Notes under the pieces: model-generated | Told to the model about the DNA's origin: nothing | The model's input: only the letters and a program-made list of their open reading frames with translations | Database searches by the model: none | In this document: in pieces, positions 45,725 through 58,562 of the stretch | Position numbering within the stretch: position 1 is the first letter of the stretch | Layout: every line of letters begins with the position of its first letter | Source of the DNA: Arachis hypogaea | Lineage: Eukaryota > Streptophyta > Magnoliopsida > Fabales > Fabaceae | Length of the DNA: 64,000 nucleotides | Direction of reading: 5' to 3' | Assembly (NCBI RefSeq): GCF_003086295.3 | Contig: NC_092051.1 | Coordinates: forward strand, 21,819,940-21,883,939 | Program-made: the position numbers and the translations under genes

Positions 45725-47384
45725 TTATATAAAGCAAACATATAATCTCGTTCCTTGTTAACCTACTATAATTTATTGAATAGCCAATAACTTTGCTGGG
45801 TGTTTAGACACTTAGAAGTTAGAACAATTCAACTAGATTTTCAAGCGACCTGCTTTGCCAAATGCCAATTTGCCATGAACACGTGGATCGAGTTACAATA
45901 GAAATAAGCAATATGACTCATGTCGGTATTATACCACTAATAATATAATAGTAAACTAATTTTCGTATATTGTATGTGTTAAAAACCCAAAAATATTAAT
46001 GGACAGTTTTTGTTTAATACTAGCAACTGATTTCTTAATAGAGTAACAATGTAAGAGTACTATCTATAACATTTTTTAAGTCTATAGATTCTAAAATCAA
46101 TACTACCGAGGACACGTGAAGATTAAAAAAAAAGAAAACTGTTTTACAATTATATTCTTATATAATCAACAGATTATTCTATAGATATTTTAATATAATT
46201 ATTTAAATTAAGTATTAATTTATTGCGTCACGATCACATACATTGCTATTTGAGTATTCTATAGAAACATATGGATCTAGTCAGAGAGATATCTCAGTGA
46301 GAAGTTGTCTATCATATCGGATCGCATGAATAAAGGAAGAAAAGGTCCAAAGTTAAAGGTCGTTGTTGCTACACACGGCGTGAAAAATCTTTTATTGTCA
46401 AGGGAAAAAAATAAAAAAAAAAACAGGAAACGTAATTTTCATGCTATCAAGGTTTCGTGAAAAACCTTTTATTGTTTGTATCTTTGTTTTTATATTCCCT
46501 TTTCTTGTCCTTTCAATTTCTTTTTTTATTTTTCTTTGGATATGTAACATCATTTTTAGTTAAATGGCTATTTTATCGAACTCATTTGGACTTGGTTCTC
46601 GACAGTTTCTCATGTTCGTTAACTAATATATATAGATCAATTTGTTAGTAAATTAACTCTAAATTGTGTCTTAATAAAAATATACAAAGATGATTACTAT
46701 TTAAAATTTAATAATACATATGTTTATTTTCCACTAATATAGATTTATTCATAGCTATTAAACCTGACCTGATAATTAACCATATAAAAATACTCAATCA
46801 GTAGTACAACCAATTAATTATTGATTAAACTGCATGATTCAATTGTATATATATAACACCCGCGTGAAATTTCTTGTTAATCTTTATTAGTATTAGAGTT
46901 ATTTTAATTTGTAAATTAATCTCCTCCCAAATTTAAATTATTTCTCTAATAATGTTATGATATTTTATTGGTAAAATTTCAACATCTTTTTTCTAATGCC
47001 GGCTGATGACCCGTAGTAATCCATTGTGTAATTATTTTTCTCGTCAATAAATTTGTGTTTTGACGAAAAATATGTAATAACAAAAAGTCAAGGATATCCA
47101 AACTAAGACGGAGACCGTATCCTTCTTCTATTGTTGTGGGGCCAGGCATTACATGACATATTAACTTGCATTTCTGAATAGAGTTCACAGTTCACACTCG
47201 CATCTTTGTCTCCCTCTTCCACATCTTTAGTGTGTGAATTTTTTAAATTAAGTCTTTAATTAAGTTATAGTATTTTTTTCATTTTTTTATTATCATCATC
47301 ATTAATTTTTTATATATTCAATAAAAATATTAAACACAAAAATTTTAATACATAACATACAAATTAAGTGCACAATATAAAAAA
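45725..47384. other. AT-rich intergenic region
   Basis: No convincing gene. Open frames at 46457-46648 and 46979-47188 lack similarity, codon structure or promoter context. Confidence 0.5.
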
Positions 47385-47564
47385 TAAATTTAATTTTAAT
47401 ACACTGACAATTTAAAATAATTTTTTATATGCATTTAATTACATAATATTACATCAGTGAAAATAACTATTTTTCGCATTGACGGCGTAAATGATTATTC
47501 AAAAGAATAAATATGATTTACAGTTAAAATATTTTATACTGTCAGTGCATTAAAATTAAATTTA
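47385..47564. repeat. Short palindromic MITE
   Basis: 180 bp with inverted ends of at least 35 bp: TAAATTTAATTTTAATACAC on the left and TAAATTTAATTTTAATGCAC on the reverse right, both followed by TGACA. The CACTGACAGTATAAAAT-type core is familiar from legume MITEs. Confidence 0.6.
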
Positions 47565-47852
47565 CAAAAAAATTAATGTATACATTTTTGTATTGTATAC
47601 CAAAATTTTTATGTTATATTCGTAAATTTATATGTTATGTGTAAAACTTTTATATTCTGTAAGTAAAAATTTTTATGCTAAAGTGTAAAGATAAAAAATT
47701 ACTTAATAGATGTGTATATTTTTTGTCAAATTTATACTAAATTGGTTGGACTTAATTATTAAAAACATGCGTACATATAGTATTATTGAATTTAAAAAGT
47801 AAATAAATGACTAAAAGTTTATGGAAAAAAATGTAATGAAGGAAATGCAATG

Positions 47853-49596
47853 TATATGTCTAAAATGAGCACAATCATTATGTGTTTATTGGATGCGTCA
47901 CATTTATATAGACCATTAGATTTGATTAGATGAAAATCAAAGGCTAATATAAAAGAAGAGTATTGATGGACTCTAATAAATACAGAATATCCTAGTACAT
48001 AAATAAATACTTTAAATGACAATACTTTAATACATAATACTTTAAATAGTAACATAATTTTTTATTCTTAAATAATTAAATATAAAACATATAAATACAA
48101 AAATATGAATATTCTTTATTCAATAAAATTCATTATTATGTAAAAAATTTTTATGATATAAAAAATCATATTAAAATAAAATTTCAAACTGTAACATAAA
48201 AATATAAAATAATTAAAATTTTATTTTATATTATTTGACAAATAATTAGATTATTATATTCAAAATTTATTAATTAACTAATTTTTTAAAGATATTATTA
48301 TATAAAATAATTTTTCATCAAAATATTTTAAAAATATAATTTATTTAAAATATTATATATAATACATGAAAATATTAACTCTTTTTATTTTTTTAATTTT
48401 TTTTAGAAAAACAGAATAAAAATAATATAATTCTAAATACATGCCTATTACGTTATATATTTACTTATATTAATAAGATCTAAACTAATCAAACTTATAT
48501 AATTAAAAATATAAAACATATAAATATAAAAAATAAATATTTTTTATTTATTAAAATTAATATTTAAAGTTTCATATATATAATATTTAAAATTATATAT
48601 TTATAATAAGATCATTTTTTATTTTTATTATTTTCAAGTATTTTTTTATTATTTTAGTTAAATTTTTTATTTTCTAACTCGACCAAATTTATATATATAG
48701 GTGAATTCTACCAACCCCTCTAAAACAACATGTAAATTAGTCTCTATGACGTGACATATTTTAATTAGATATTTAATTTTAATTTGAGTTAATTTAACTC
48801 AATGAGAGTTAACATCTTAACTAAAGTAGAACCATTTATAATTAAATATTTTTTTAGGATGGATAATTATATACTTTTTGTAAATATTAAAAAGTAAATT
48901 TATACTCTTTTACCAAATCATTATTACTTAAATTCGTTCCACCCTTCTATTGAAAAACACATTTTCTGTTGGCTGAAGTATATTTCCTCTCTGTTCCTTC
49001 ATCACTCAAAACGCGTTGAAGGCACATTGTAACTCGAAGCAGGACGGAGAGTAAAGATGCAAGTATCCTTTGAATATCTAATGCAACGGATCTTGTGTAC
49101 GATCCAATGATTTATAGCCATTCCAAAGATCGGCTTTGATCTAATTGATATAGTCCAATTTAAATTCTAATAGACGGATGGATCAAATGCATATCTAATT
49201 CAAGCATCACTTTAATATATGCAATAATTATCACAACCCTAAATTCATAGATTAATGCATCTTGATAATCAAGAATTTATGTGACACGAAATTATGTGAA
49301 CTAAAGAGCAAAAGACAACTACAAAATAGTAGCACGACCAAATACATTCTCTTCAACTAATCGCATATCCACTACAAATTGAAATCAACACAGAAGAACA
49401 ATCAGAGAGAGAAACAACAAGATTGCAGAGAGCAAATATTCAGTTTTTAGTATTTTATCAAATTATACATTTATTCTTTTGAATAATTTTTTAATTACAA
49501 AATAGTTTAATCATAGTTAACATAACAATCAATTAAAAGTGACATGTCATAAAGGGTAATTTATATGTTAAAATATAAAGAATAAAGTAAAATTTA

Positions 49597-49634
<38 letters not shown>

Positions 49635-50356
49635 GAAAAATTAGTGTACAAATGTCATAATATTTCCAAAATACTTTTATTTTTTTTGTATTTATATGTT
49701 TTATATTTTTAATTTCATAAGCTTGATTAGTTTAGGTCTTACTAATATAAGTAAATATGTAATATGATAGGCATATTTTTAGAATTATATTATTTATTAT
49801 TTTTTTTTAATTAAAAAAATAAAAAGGTTAATATTTTCATGTATTATATATAATATTTTAAATAAATTATATTTTTTAAATATTTTGATGAAAAATTATA
49901 TTATACAATAATATCTTTAATAAAATTAGTTAATTAATAAATTTTAAATATAATAAACTAATTATTTATCAAGTAATATAAAATAAAATTTTAATTATTT
50001 TATATTTTTATGTTACAGTTTAAAATTTTATTTTAATATAATTTTTTAATATCATAAAATTTTTTTGCATAATAATTAATCTTATTGAATAAAGAATACT
50101 CATATTTTTGTATTTATATGTTTTATATTTAATTATTTAAGAATAAAAAATTCTATTACTATTTAAAGTATTGTATATTAAAATATTATCATTTAAAACA
50201 TTTATTTATGTATTAGGATATTCTGTATTTATTAGATTCTATCAATGCTCTTCTTTTATATTAACCTTTGATTTTCATCTAATCAAATCTAATGGTTTAT
50301 ATAAATGTGGTACATCTAATAAGCACATCATTGTTGTGCTCGTTTTAGACATACCC
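47853..50356. mobile_element. 2.5-kb foldback element with arms of about 680 bp
   Basis: The sequence from 47853 (TATGTCTAAAATGAGCACAA) to about 48540 reappears reversed at 49670-50356 (ending TTGTGCTCGTTTTAGACATA). The same peptide-like text, VFIYVLGYSVFIR/TFIYVLGYSVFIR, opens on opposite strands at 47.8-48.0 and 50.2-50.4 kb, which is a by-product of the inverted repeat rather than genes. The loop (48540-49670) may hold another inserted element: AAATTAGTCTCTATGACGTG near 48735 is partly mirrored near 49540-49560. TSD not resolved. Confidence 0.7.
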
Positions 50357-51034
50357 GAAGAAATTGATATTATAGAACAATAGTAACAATATCTTTTTTT
50401 TGGATTTTAAAACGACTCTACAATTAAGATGAAACTGAAACCCTAAACAATAATGAGAGAACAAAAAAAAAAAAATCCTTACTACTTCACCTCACCCCCT
50501 AAAAAAAATTCACACTAGTTTAGTTTCACGAAAACTTTACTATTAAATAAATAAAGCACAGTTTTTTTCTCTATCAAAATTCAAAAAGCAAGAAAACAAA
50601 GCGCACTTGATCAAAGAAAGTGTATAAAAACAAGTAAATTACCAAAAGAAAATATATATCATCATGGCATGTTGACCACAGACACAACAAGCCACATAAG
50701 TGATGAGCAGCCAAGCAAGCAGGTAGGGGCCGAATCAAGGGATAATAAAATTTTGGAATCGCGCTATCAAATACTTCTTACTTGGTGCATTACTAATTAG
50801 TAATTACCATTTACAATAAATAATTGAATTGGCCAACTTTGAACTAATCTAATAACATCCATTAAAAAATGATAAAAATCTATGTAATCAAATTAGTATT
50901 AATTATGTTAGATGTATATTAATATTAATTTCTAAAAGTAATTATTAGAATAAAATATATATTAAAAATAAATTAAAATATTTATATATTTACATATAAA
51001 TACATCACAACTAATTTTAGCACTTTGTAATTTA
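50357..51034. other. Gene-free AT-rich stretch
   Basis: Homopolymer A and T tracts and no recognisable gene or bounded repeat. Confidence 0.5.
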
Positions 51035-51415
51035 GATATGGAAGGAAGAATGGTGTAAGACACAGTTATGGAGTGTATGTGTGCTTTACGTAATTGTGGT
51101 GTTAAGAGCAAATAGACCGATTTGTGTTTAAAAAATTAAAAAAATTGCATTACACAAATCGGACCGTCCAATTTGTATTTTAAATAATTAAAAAAAATTT
51201 AATAATAAAATCGGACCATCCGATTTTTGTTTTCAAAATAAAAAAAATTTAAAAGTACAAATCGGACCTTCCGATTTTTCCTCCCATACAAATCGAACCA
51301 TCCGATTTGTGTTCATAATTTTTTTAACAAAGAAATCGGACAGTCCGATTTCTTCACTTTATGGTTCAGAAAAAATTATCCCACATTCATGTCTAACACC
51401 ACCCACCTCCATACC
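51035..51415. mobile_element. MITE made of CGGAC..GTCCG palindromes
   Basis: About 380 bp between GATATGGAAGGAAGAATGG and the inverse of GGTATGGAGGTGGGTGG. It contains five imperfect palindromes of the form AAATCGGACnnTCCGATTT, spaced about 40-60 bases apart. The end text and internal words match the ends of the Mutator-like element at 29.3-32.5 kb, so it is probably a non-autonomous relative. No TSD was found, so the borders are tentative. Confidence 0.6.
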
Positions 51416-51559
51416 TATGCACAACACATACACAATCTGCATATCCAAAAAAATGAGTCCTAATTTTAATGTTTAATTTTAATATATAAATGATATTTTT
51501 GAATTAGTATTTAGTTATTTACAAAGCGGAAACAAAAAACGATTCCAAGTAGCAATGAA

Positions 51560-52221
51560 AAAAGCCACCTATTAGAAGCCCCTCTCTCTCTTTCTCTGCT
51601 TTGTGCTTTTCAGTTTCAGAAATCAGGACCGTTGTCCATTCCCAATGCACTCACATTACAATTACATAAAACAACAAAGACATCAATCTCCACTACGTCG
51701 TCGTTTCACTGCTCCCATCCCTTCAATTTTTGGACTCAATAATTTGGCTCTTCTCCTTGTTTCTTGTTTCTTGGCCCCCAGTACTACTCAGTACTACCAC
51801 TACCCTATTACTATTAGTATAAATAAATTAATTAAATAAAAGTTACCATTTTTCAGTAATTCTCATTCTGCGTTGGAATTTCAGAGTTTAATCATCTCAC
51901 AAAATTCAAAGATTCCCGCAAGAAAACTTGTCCCCACTCTCTCTGTCTCTGTGTTCTTAGTTAGAAAAATAGCCTAAAGAAGAAGCAGCTGAAGCAAAAG
52001 AAAAAGAGAAAAAGGAACTGTGTTAGGCTTTCGCTTTCTCTCATTAAGGCTTGCTTATTGTTATTGGTGTTGAGAACGAAAGCTTTGAATAACAACCACT
52101 CTCTTCGTCACTTCCCTTTCTCTAACGTTGTTCTTTCCAACAAGCCAAGTTTTCACTTTTTCTTTCCACAAAACGCACTCTTTTTCCCTTTTATTCCTCA
52201 TGTGATTCCACCTTCACAGCA
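51560..52221 (+). promoter_or_regulatory. Probable promoter and 5' UTR of the zinc-ribbon gene
   Basis: The region before the start codon at 52222 is rich in CT tracts (TCTCTCTCTTTCTCTGC near 51585; CTCTCTCTGTCTCTG near 51940) and short-ORF text, typical of plant leaders. No canonical TATA box is certain. The transcription start probably lies between 51570 and 51950. Confidence 0.4.
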
Positions 52222-55200
52222 ATGGCGGATTCCACCAAGGTGCGCTTGGTGCGCTGCCCCAAGTGTGAAAATCTCCTTCCTGAGCTTGCTGATTACTCTC
52301 TTTATCAATGCGGTGGTTGCGGTGCTGTTCTTCGAGGTACTCTTCTTCTTCCTCTCACATTTCGTTAGTTTTTCACTGTTACGATAATCATGTTGAGTGC
52401 CCCAGTTGCATCAAACTATATATTAGTCATTTGTTTTCTGCTCAGGAACAAAAAAATGGTTTTGATTCTGATTCTGATTGTGGTTGAACTTTGATTTTGA
52501 TTTGCAGCGAAGCTTAAAGGTTATGTAAGTGGCAGCTTGTCAGAGAAGTCTGATGAGGGAAAGGTTGGAGGAGATTCTGGAAAACGAGAAAATTCTTTGG
52601 AGAAAAGCGTAGTTGCTCCCAGTTATACTTCAGATGTTGATACTAAGCCAGATAATGGATATGAGAGTTTGCCGAGTCAATCGAACGAGAAAGGTGTTGA
52701 TGTCAGTGGCAGCAAAGATCAAGTGGGTAAAGCAATAGGAAGGGAAGGGGAGGAGGCCGAGTCATCGAAATTCTCTGGGAGAATGTTTAGCCGGCGAAAT
52801 GGAGACAAGTGTGAGATGGAGGGGATTTGGAGAAAGCCTAGAGCTGATATGGAAAGTGTGAGATTTTCCACTTCAAATCATCCTGATGAGGGCACTTCAA
52901 ATAGCTATAATGATACAGGTGGAGCAAACAAGGTTCAGAATGCTGAGCAAGATCGAACCGAGCTTCTAAGGAAGTTGGATGAGTTAAAGGGCCAGCTAGG
53001 TAAATCTTCTGAAGCAGTTAGTGACTCAAAAGAGAAAGTTCGTCCCGATGAAAGGATGATTCCTCCAGATCCTTGGTTTCCGGATGGATCATCAAGGCTA
53101 AACAGGACTTCAAGACAATTTTTTGGCACTGACAAACATGTTGCAGGTCCCCCATACTTCAATTATTGCCATGATCCATATGCTTATACTAGCGGTCATG
53201 AAATGGCTATGCCCAACTTCCATCCTGCAATGCATAATCTGAATCACATTCCTGGATATGGAGATCCTTATGCATCTCAAATGCTGAGGAGAGGTCCACA
53301 TCAATTCCTACAACAATCAATGCATCCTTACTTTCCCGGACGCTATGTTGATAGTAGTACAAATTATGAACCATACACACATAATGCGATGCTTCACCCA
53401 TCTTCTTGTTCTTGTTTTCATTGCTATGACAACAAACGCAGAGGTCCAGTGCCTGCACATCCTGGCCCATTCGGTAATAGCAGATTTCCTGATACCCCAA
53501 ATGATCCTATGTTATACAATCACGGTCCACATGCTAGAACTGCCATTCCTCCAAAGCAGTTGCATAATAGATGGCCTAGTGATTTCAACTCTGAGATGAG
53601 TGGTTTTGTGCGAAGCCGTCCCCGAAAAGTAATGTTAGCTAGTGGCAGACAGCATTGCCGTCCCATAGCCGGTGGTTCTCCCTTTATTACATGTCATAAT
53701 TGCTTTGAGCTATTGCAGCTGCCTAAAAAGGTGATGGTTATGTTAAAGGGTCATCGGCAGAAAGTGCGATGTGGAGCTTGTTCCACAGACATAATTTTCA
53801 CTGTCATCAACAGCAAGTTAGTTGTTTCTTCTCATCCGGAAAGGGCTGATGATGGCTCTAATGAGGTTGTAAGTAGGCGGATGTTTCATCCACGTGGTCA
53901 CATGAACAGGAGTGGTGTTAACTTCTCTTCTGATGATTATTCTGGTTATGAGTTCCACTCAGTAGACAGAGAACCTCTTTCTCTGGTTGCAGGCCCAAGT
54001 TCAAATTCTAACAAGTCCCAGGATATGCAAAGCTTTCATTCTTCATCTCCCAGCACCTCTGAAGACGAAAATAGTCTAGAAATGATGACTGCTCCAAGTG
54101 ATGCAACTAAGGCCATTAACGGGCCAAGCAAAGGCTCTTCCTCTCCTCCTGCTGGCTCACCTTTGCAAGAGTATTTCGATTACTCTAACAATAATTATGC
54201 AGTAAATCGGTTTGGAAAAGGCAACCGAAGTAGTCGCTCAGAACAAGACAAGGCCAAAGTTGACAAGGTTACATCACGGCAGAATTCTCTAAAGGAGGCA
54301 GCAGTTGCAACTGAGATGGATGTCCATGACTATTCTAACACTGCTGTCTCCCTGGATTCTAGAGATGCAAGCCGCGAACATGATCATCCTAAATCCAACA
54401 AAGGGACTGACTCATTTTTGGCAAATATTATCAAGAAAAGCTTCCGAGATTTCTCTCGATCTGCTCAAACGGATGATCGAAGCAAAATTAATGTTACTGT
54501 AAATGGGCACCCCATTTCGGATCGTGTAATTAAGAAGGCCGAGAAGCTAGCTGGACCAATCCAGCCTGGAAATTATTGGTAAGTATGTTTTTGCAGTCAA
54601 CTATAGATATAAATCTTGTGCTTATTACTTATATTGTGTACTAATGGATTTGCCTTTATACAACTGCTTATTAGGTATGATTTTCGGGCTGGATTTTGGG
54701 GTGTCATGGGTGGACCTTGTCTTGGAATAATTCCTGTAAGTTCTACCACTTTGTTTTCTCTGGTGAGTGTATAATATTCCTAGTGCAATAATTGTAACCA
54801 GTATCTTGAATTTGCTGGCAGCCATTTATAGATGAGTTCAATTATCCTTTGTCGGACAAATGTTCCGGTGGAAACACTGGTGTTTTTGTAAACGGTAGGG
54901 AGCTTCACCTAAAAGATTTGGATTTGCTTGCTGGAAGGGGACTTCCCACTGAAAGAGACAGATCTTATATCATTGAAATTTCTGGGAGAGTCCTGGATGA
55001 AGACACAGGAGAAGAGCTAGAGAGCCTTGGAAAGCTTGCGCCAACGTAAGTGCTTTGTTTCTGCTGATTCTGTCCTTATATTATGTAGTAACTTATCTCT
55101 TTGTATCTAATGCACTTACGCTTCTAATGTTACTTAGAATTGTAGGATGCTTTAGTTATTATTTATTAACTATAAGATCTCTCTGCTTTATTAAGGGATG

Positions 55201-55518
55201 TTGTGCAATGCTTGCTTTACAGTATGCCTTTTTGTCTTCTCTCTTCACTACTTTATCTATCATATTTTAAGTTTGATTGCTGTTTGAAGGTGGTAGAAGA
55301 GATTTATCTGTCTTCATTCTTCACCAGAACTAAGTCTTACTTCCTTTTCTTTTTAATTAAAAAAAAAGTGCATAATTTCAGTTTTGTTTGCTTATTGCTC
55401 AAATTGTCCTGGTATTTGACTCCTTATATGATTGTTTACACCACAATTTTATTTTTTTTACAGAGTTGAGAAAGTGAAGCATGGATTTGGCATGAAAGTA
55501 CCTAGACCAGTTGCATAA
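52222..55518 (+). CDS. DUF3133 zinc-ribbon protein with XLG-like C-terminal domain
   Basis: Five exons, 52222-52336, 52508-54578, 54675-54735, 54822-55045 and 55464-55518, join in frame (GT..AG) to 841 residues ending KVPRPVA. The N-terminus is a zinc ribbon, VRCPKCENLLPELADYSLYQ then CGGCG (Cys 12, 15, 30, 33). A second zinc ribbon, the DUF3133 domain (PF11331), has Cys 434, 437, 460, 463 (TCHNCFELLQLP..RCGAC). The middle is polar and disordered. The C-terminus (about 698-841; NVTVNGHPISDRVIKKAEKL, YDFRAGFWGVMGG, GGNTGVFVNGREL) resembles the region before the G-domain of extra-large G proteins (XLG). Family knowledge: the EDR4-like/DUF3133 group is linked to defence signalling and trafficking. 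No GTP-binding motifs are present, so it is not a G protein. Exact function is inferred only. Confidence 0.92.
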
Positions 55519-58500
55519 TCAAATGTAGAAACAAATACTGTTGTAGGTTTGGGAAGAGGAATTTTGTGCCTTCCTTGTGAATACTCCGCAACGTTATTTG
55601 GTATCAGAACATTCAACTAGTTTGGAAATGCTTACAAGATTACTTGAAAATCGAAATCCCCCTATATGTAGTGATTTTGCTCATGCTCATGAAGTGGATT
55701 TAGATTACATATTTATGTTTATTAGAAAAACTGCATGAGGAGTTCTGAGATTGATAATGTCAAGAAGTTTTAGGAGTAGTTCTTGATTGAGCAGCAAGGC
55801 TTGCATCTAGTGTAGAATTTGATGTGTAAAAATTTAATTTATTCCTTTGAGTTTATAATAGTAAATTTGTAGTGAACCATGGAAGTTATATTTTAATATG
55901 ATCTAGAATTTTTGAAAGATTATTGTGAATTATTTTATCTTAAGTACATGCATTGGTGACATATGATTTTGAAGTGTCATGTGAAGTGCAGTGTTAGAGG
56001 GGACATAACAGTATAACACATTACCCCTTTGTTGTAACTTTTAAAGGACATTATAAGCTGGTTATAGATGTAGGAATCAATGCGAATTTTTGTTTTCGAA
56101 GTTTTCTTATATCCCAGTATTTTATACTAATTTCAATTCATAACCTTATTTTCCATCCTCTGAAGGTGAGTTGGAAAATAGAGTCCTTTTGTTATGGAAC
56201 CTTATTTCCAACTAGAAAGTAGGGAAAAAAAAGGGAGAAAGTAGAGAAATCAAAAGGGCTTGTTTCTTGTTAGTGTAATCCAACCAGATGGATGTATATC
56301 AGGATGCCTCCCCCATCTTTTATTTTTTTTTTAATTTCTTTTATCTAATACAGTATTATATATGTATGTGACTATATATGCATGCAGCATCATATGAAGA
56401 ATTAAATATTATGAAAAGAAGGATGCATGAGATGGCATTGAGCTTTGGTGGTTCACTTTATTTTATTGATTCCACTGCAAGGCACATCAGAGTCAAATGG
56501 CAAAGTATTTATATATTATAATGGAGATGGGATCTCTTGGGACATGAAGGTTGTCTACATAATTAACTCATCATAGCTCTATAATCTCTTAATTCATAGC
56601 AACATTTGGTCCCCCACCATAGCTAAAACATAAGCTTTTTCCATGCTAATTACAGCTTCATGAGTGTGATTACTATTAATCTATTATATCTGTTACCTTC
56701 TTAATCCTGTCTTGTGGTGACTTTCACGGTGGTCCCCACTTAGTATTTTGACATAGCATTAGCATCGTTGTAAACCTTGATGAATTAAAATTATGAACCT
56801 TATTAAAGGCATATGGGATCATGTCTAACAAGAAGGGAGATTATGCTGAAATTGCATGCATTATAATCACCTAAGAAGTTAAGTGACGTGCATAAAAAAG
56901 AGAAGGAATTGGAATAAAGTTCGGAGAATAAAGGCATCAACGTTAGTTTAATGTAAACGTTAATTAAAGAACTTCTTGATCTGATTAGCACTGACATCCA
57001 TATAACAACCCCATAAAATCTTTTTACTGCAAAAGCATGTAAAGGAAAAGACACGGAATCAAATATCCATAAAATCTAAAATCCGTCATTGATATAGCTT
57101 TGATGAATTGATGTTAATAAACTAAAAGACACGCATAAACCAAACGAATAAAGAGAGTACAAGTAGCCAAGTAGCCAGCCACATCAACAGCAAGATTATT
57201 CAATGGCATATATGCCATATATGTGGAAAGAATATATTCTGAAAAAGCAAAAGTTGATTGAATATCATGTAATGGCTAATGTCAGCTGTGCTGTGGATAC
57301 ATCAATCCACTAACCTTATGATATGAGCTCTGTAGAAATATACATTTTTCAAGATTTTTAAGATAAGAACATAGGAGAGGAGAGGGGAGCACATGGCACG
57401 TGACATGACATCGATCCATGAAGAGTTAGGACTTAGTACTAACGCCAAATATATAAAAAAAAATTCACCAACCCATATAGTGTGTGTTTTATTATGGATA
57501 ATATATATACACAAAATGACAAACATTCTTTCTCCCCTTCCTCTGCATCTGAAACTGGGAGGGTATTACTAATGTCCTTGGAACGTTTCACCATTGGCCT
57601 TAGCTTTTTCCCTTTTCTATTTCATTTTATGGTATATAGTATTAGAAATGAATTATTTGTACAAATTTCTACTACACAAATATATACCATGTTTTACACA
57701 TTTTTAATAGATTTTACCAAGTGATAATTTTTAAATTCAGATAAATTCTGAAATTAAAAATGGGTAATCCTGAGCCAAATCTCGTTTTAGAAAAGAAAAT
57801 AAACATTAAAAAAGAGAGAATAAGCTGTTCTAACAAATAGAGTTGATGACATTTCTTTTCGCGTGAGGAAAGAAATCCTTTTATATAAATAAAATTCTCG
57901 AAAGGTTATACAAAAATATGTATATAGACTTATTTATGTATTTGTACTAAAATATTATTTCAATTGATTAATGAATACATTACTTAAAATTTCTATTTTT
58001 GAATTTTTACCTTATTTTACACATTTTTAATAGATATTTTATTTTTTTAATATATATTCTATATTTACAGCTGATTTGGTGTCTAATTTTTTATCATTCG
58101 TATTATAGTCGTTTAAAAATTACAACTACCTTTAATATATTTAGCTTTTTTAACTACTTAAAATATTAACCATGTACTCTCTTTGAATAGTTAAAGCGAA
58201 ATTTAAATCTTAAGCATCTAGGGCTCTCTGGTGGGTGGGTCTCAATATATAGATTTACTTTGTTTAACAGTAGTATCTATGATTAGTTATTAATGTGTCT
58301 TAACAAAGAAGTGATCAAGTTTCTCTTCTTGTAAACATAGAAGTGAGGAGGAAGTAATATTATGCAGAAAAAAAGGTACTATGCATCATATATATTACAT
58401 AATAATAATTAAAAGATGGGCACCAGTTGAATGTTGAGTCCACTTTAGCAGAGAGTTAGAGTATGGTTTGGTTTATTTTGAAGAGAAGTAGGTAAGTTTG

Positions 58501-58562
58501 TATCTTGTGTTTGTTGTGCTGTGAAGCGTGCTGCTATTTGTAGCTGCAGAGTGTGTTGGGAA
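55519..58562. other. 3' UTR and intergenic region
   Basis: The first 300-400 bases probably hold the 3' UTR of the zinc-ribbon gene. The rest is gene-free, moderately AT-rich and without recognised repeats. A TATA-like word (CATATATATT, about 58387) lies upstream of the next gene. Confidence 0.5.

Noticed and set aside
47819..50383. Two similar 70-80 codon frames on opposite strands
   Set aside because: They are the two arms of one inverted repeat, not a duplicated gene pair.
53110..53500. Minus-strand frames within the zinc-ribbon gene
   Set aside because: They overlap a clear plus-strand exon with conserved domains and have no independent support.
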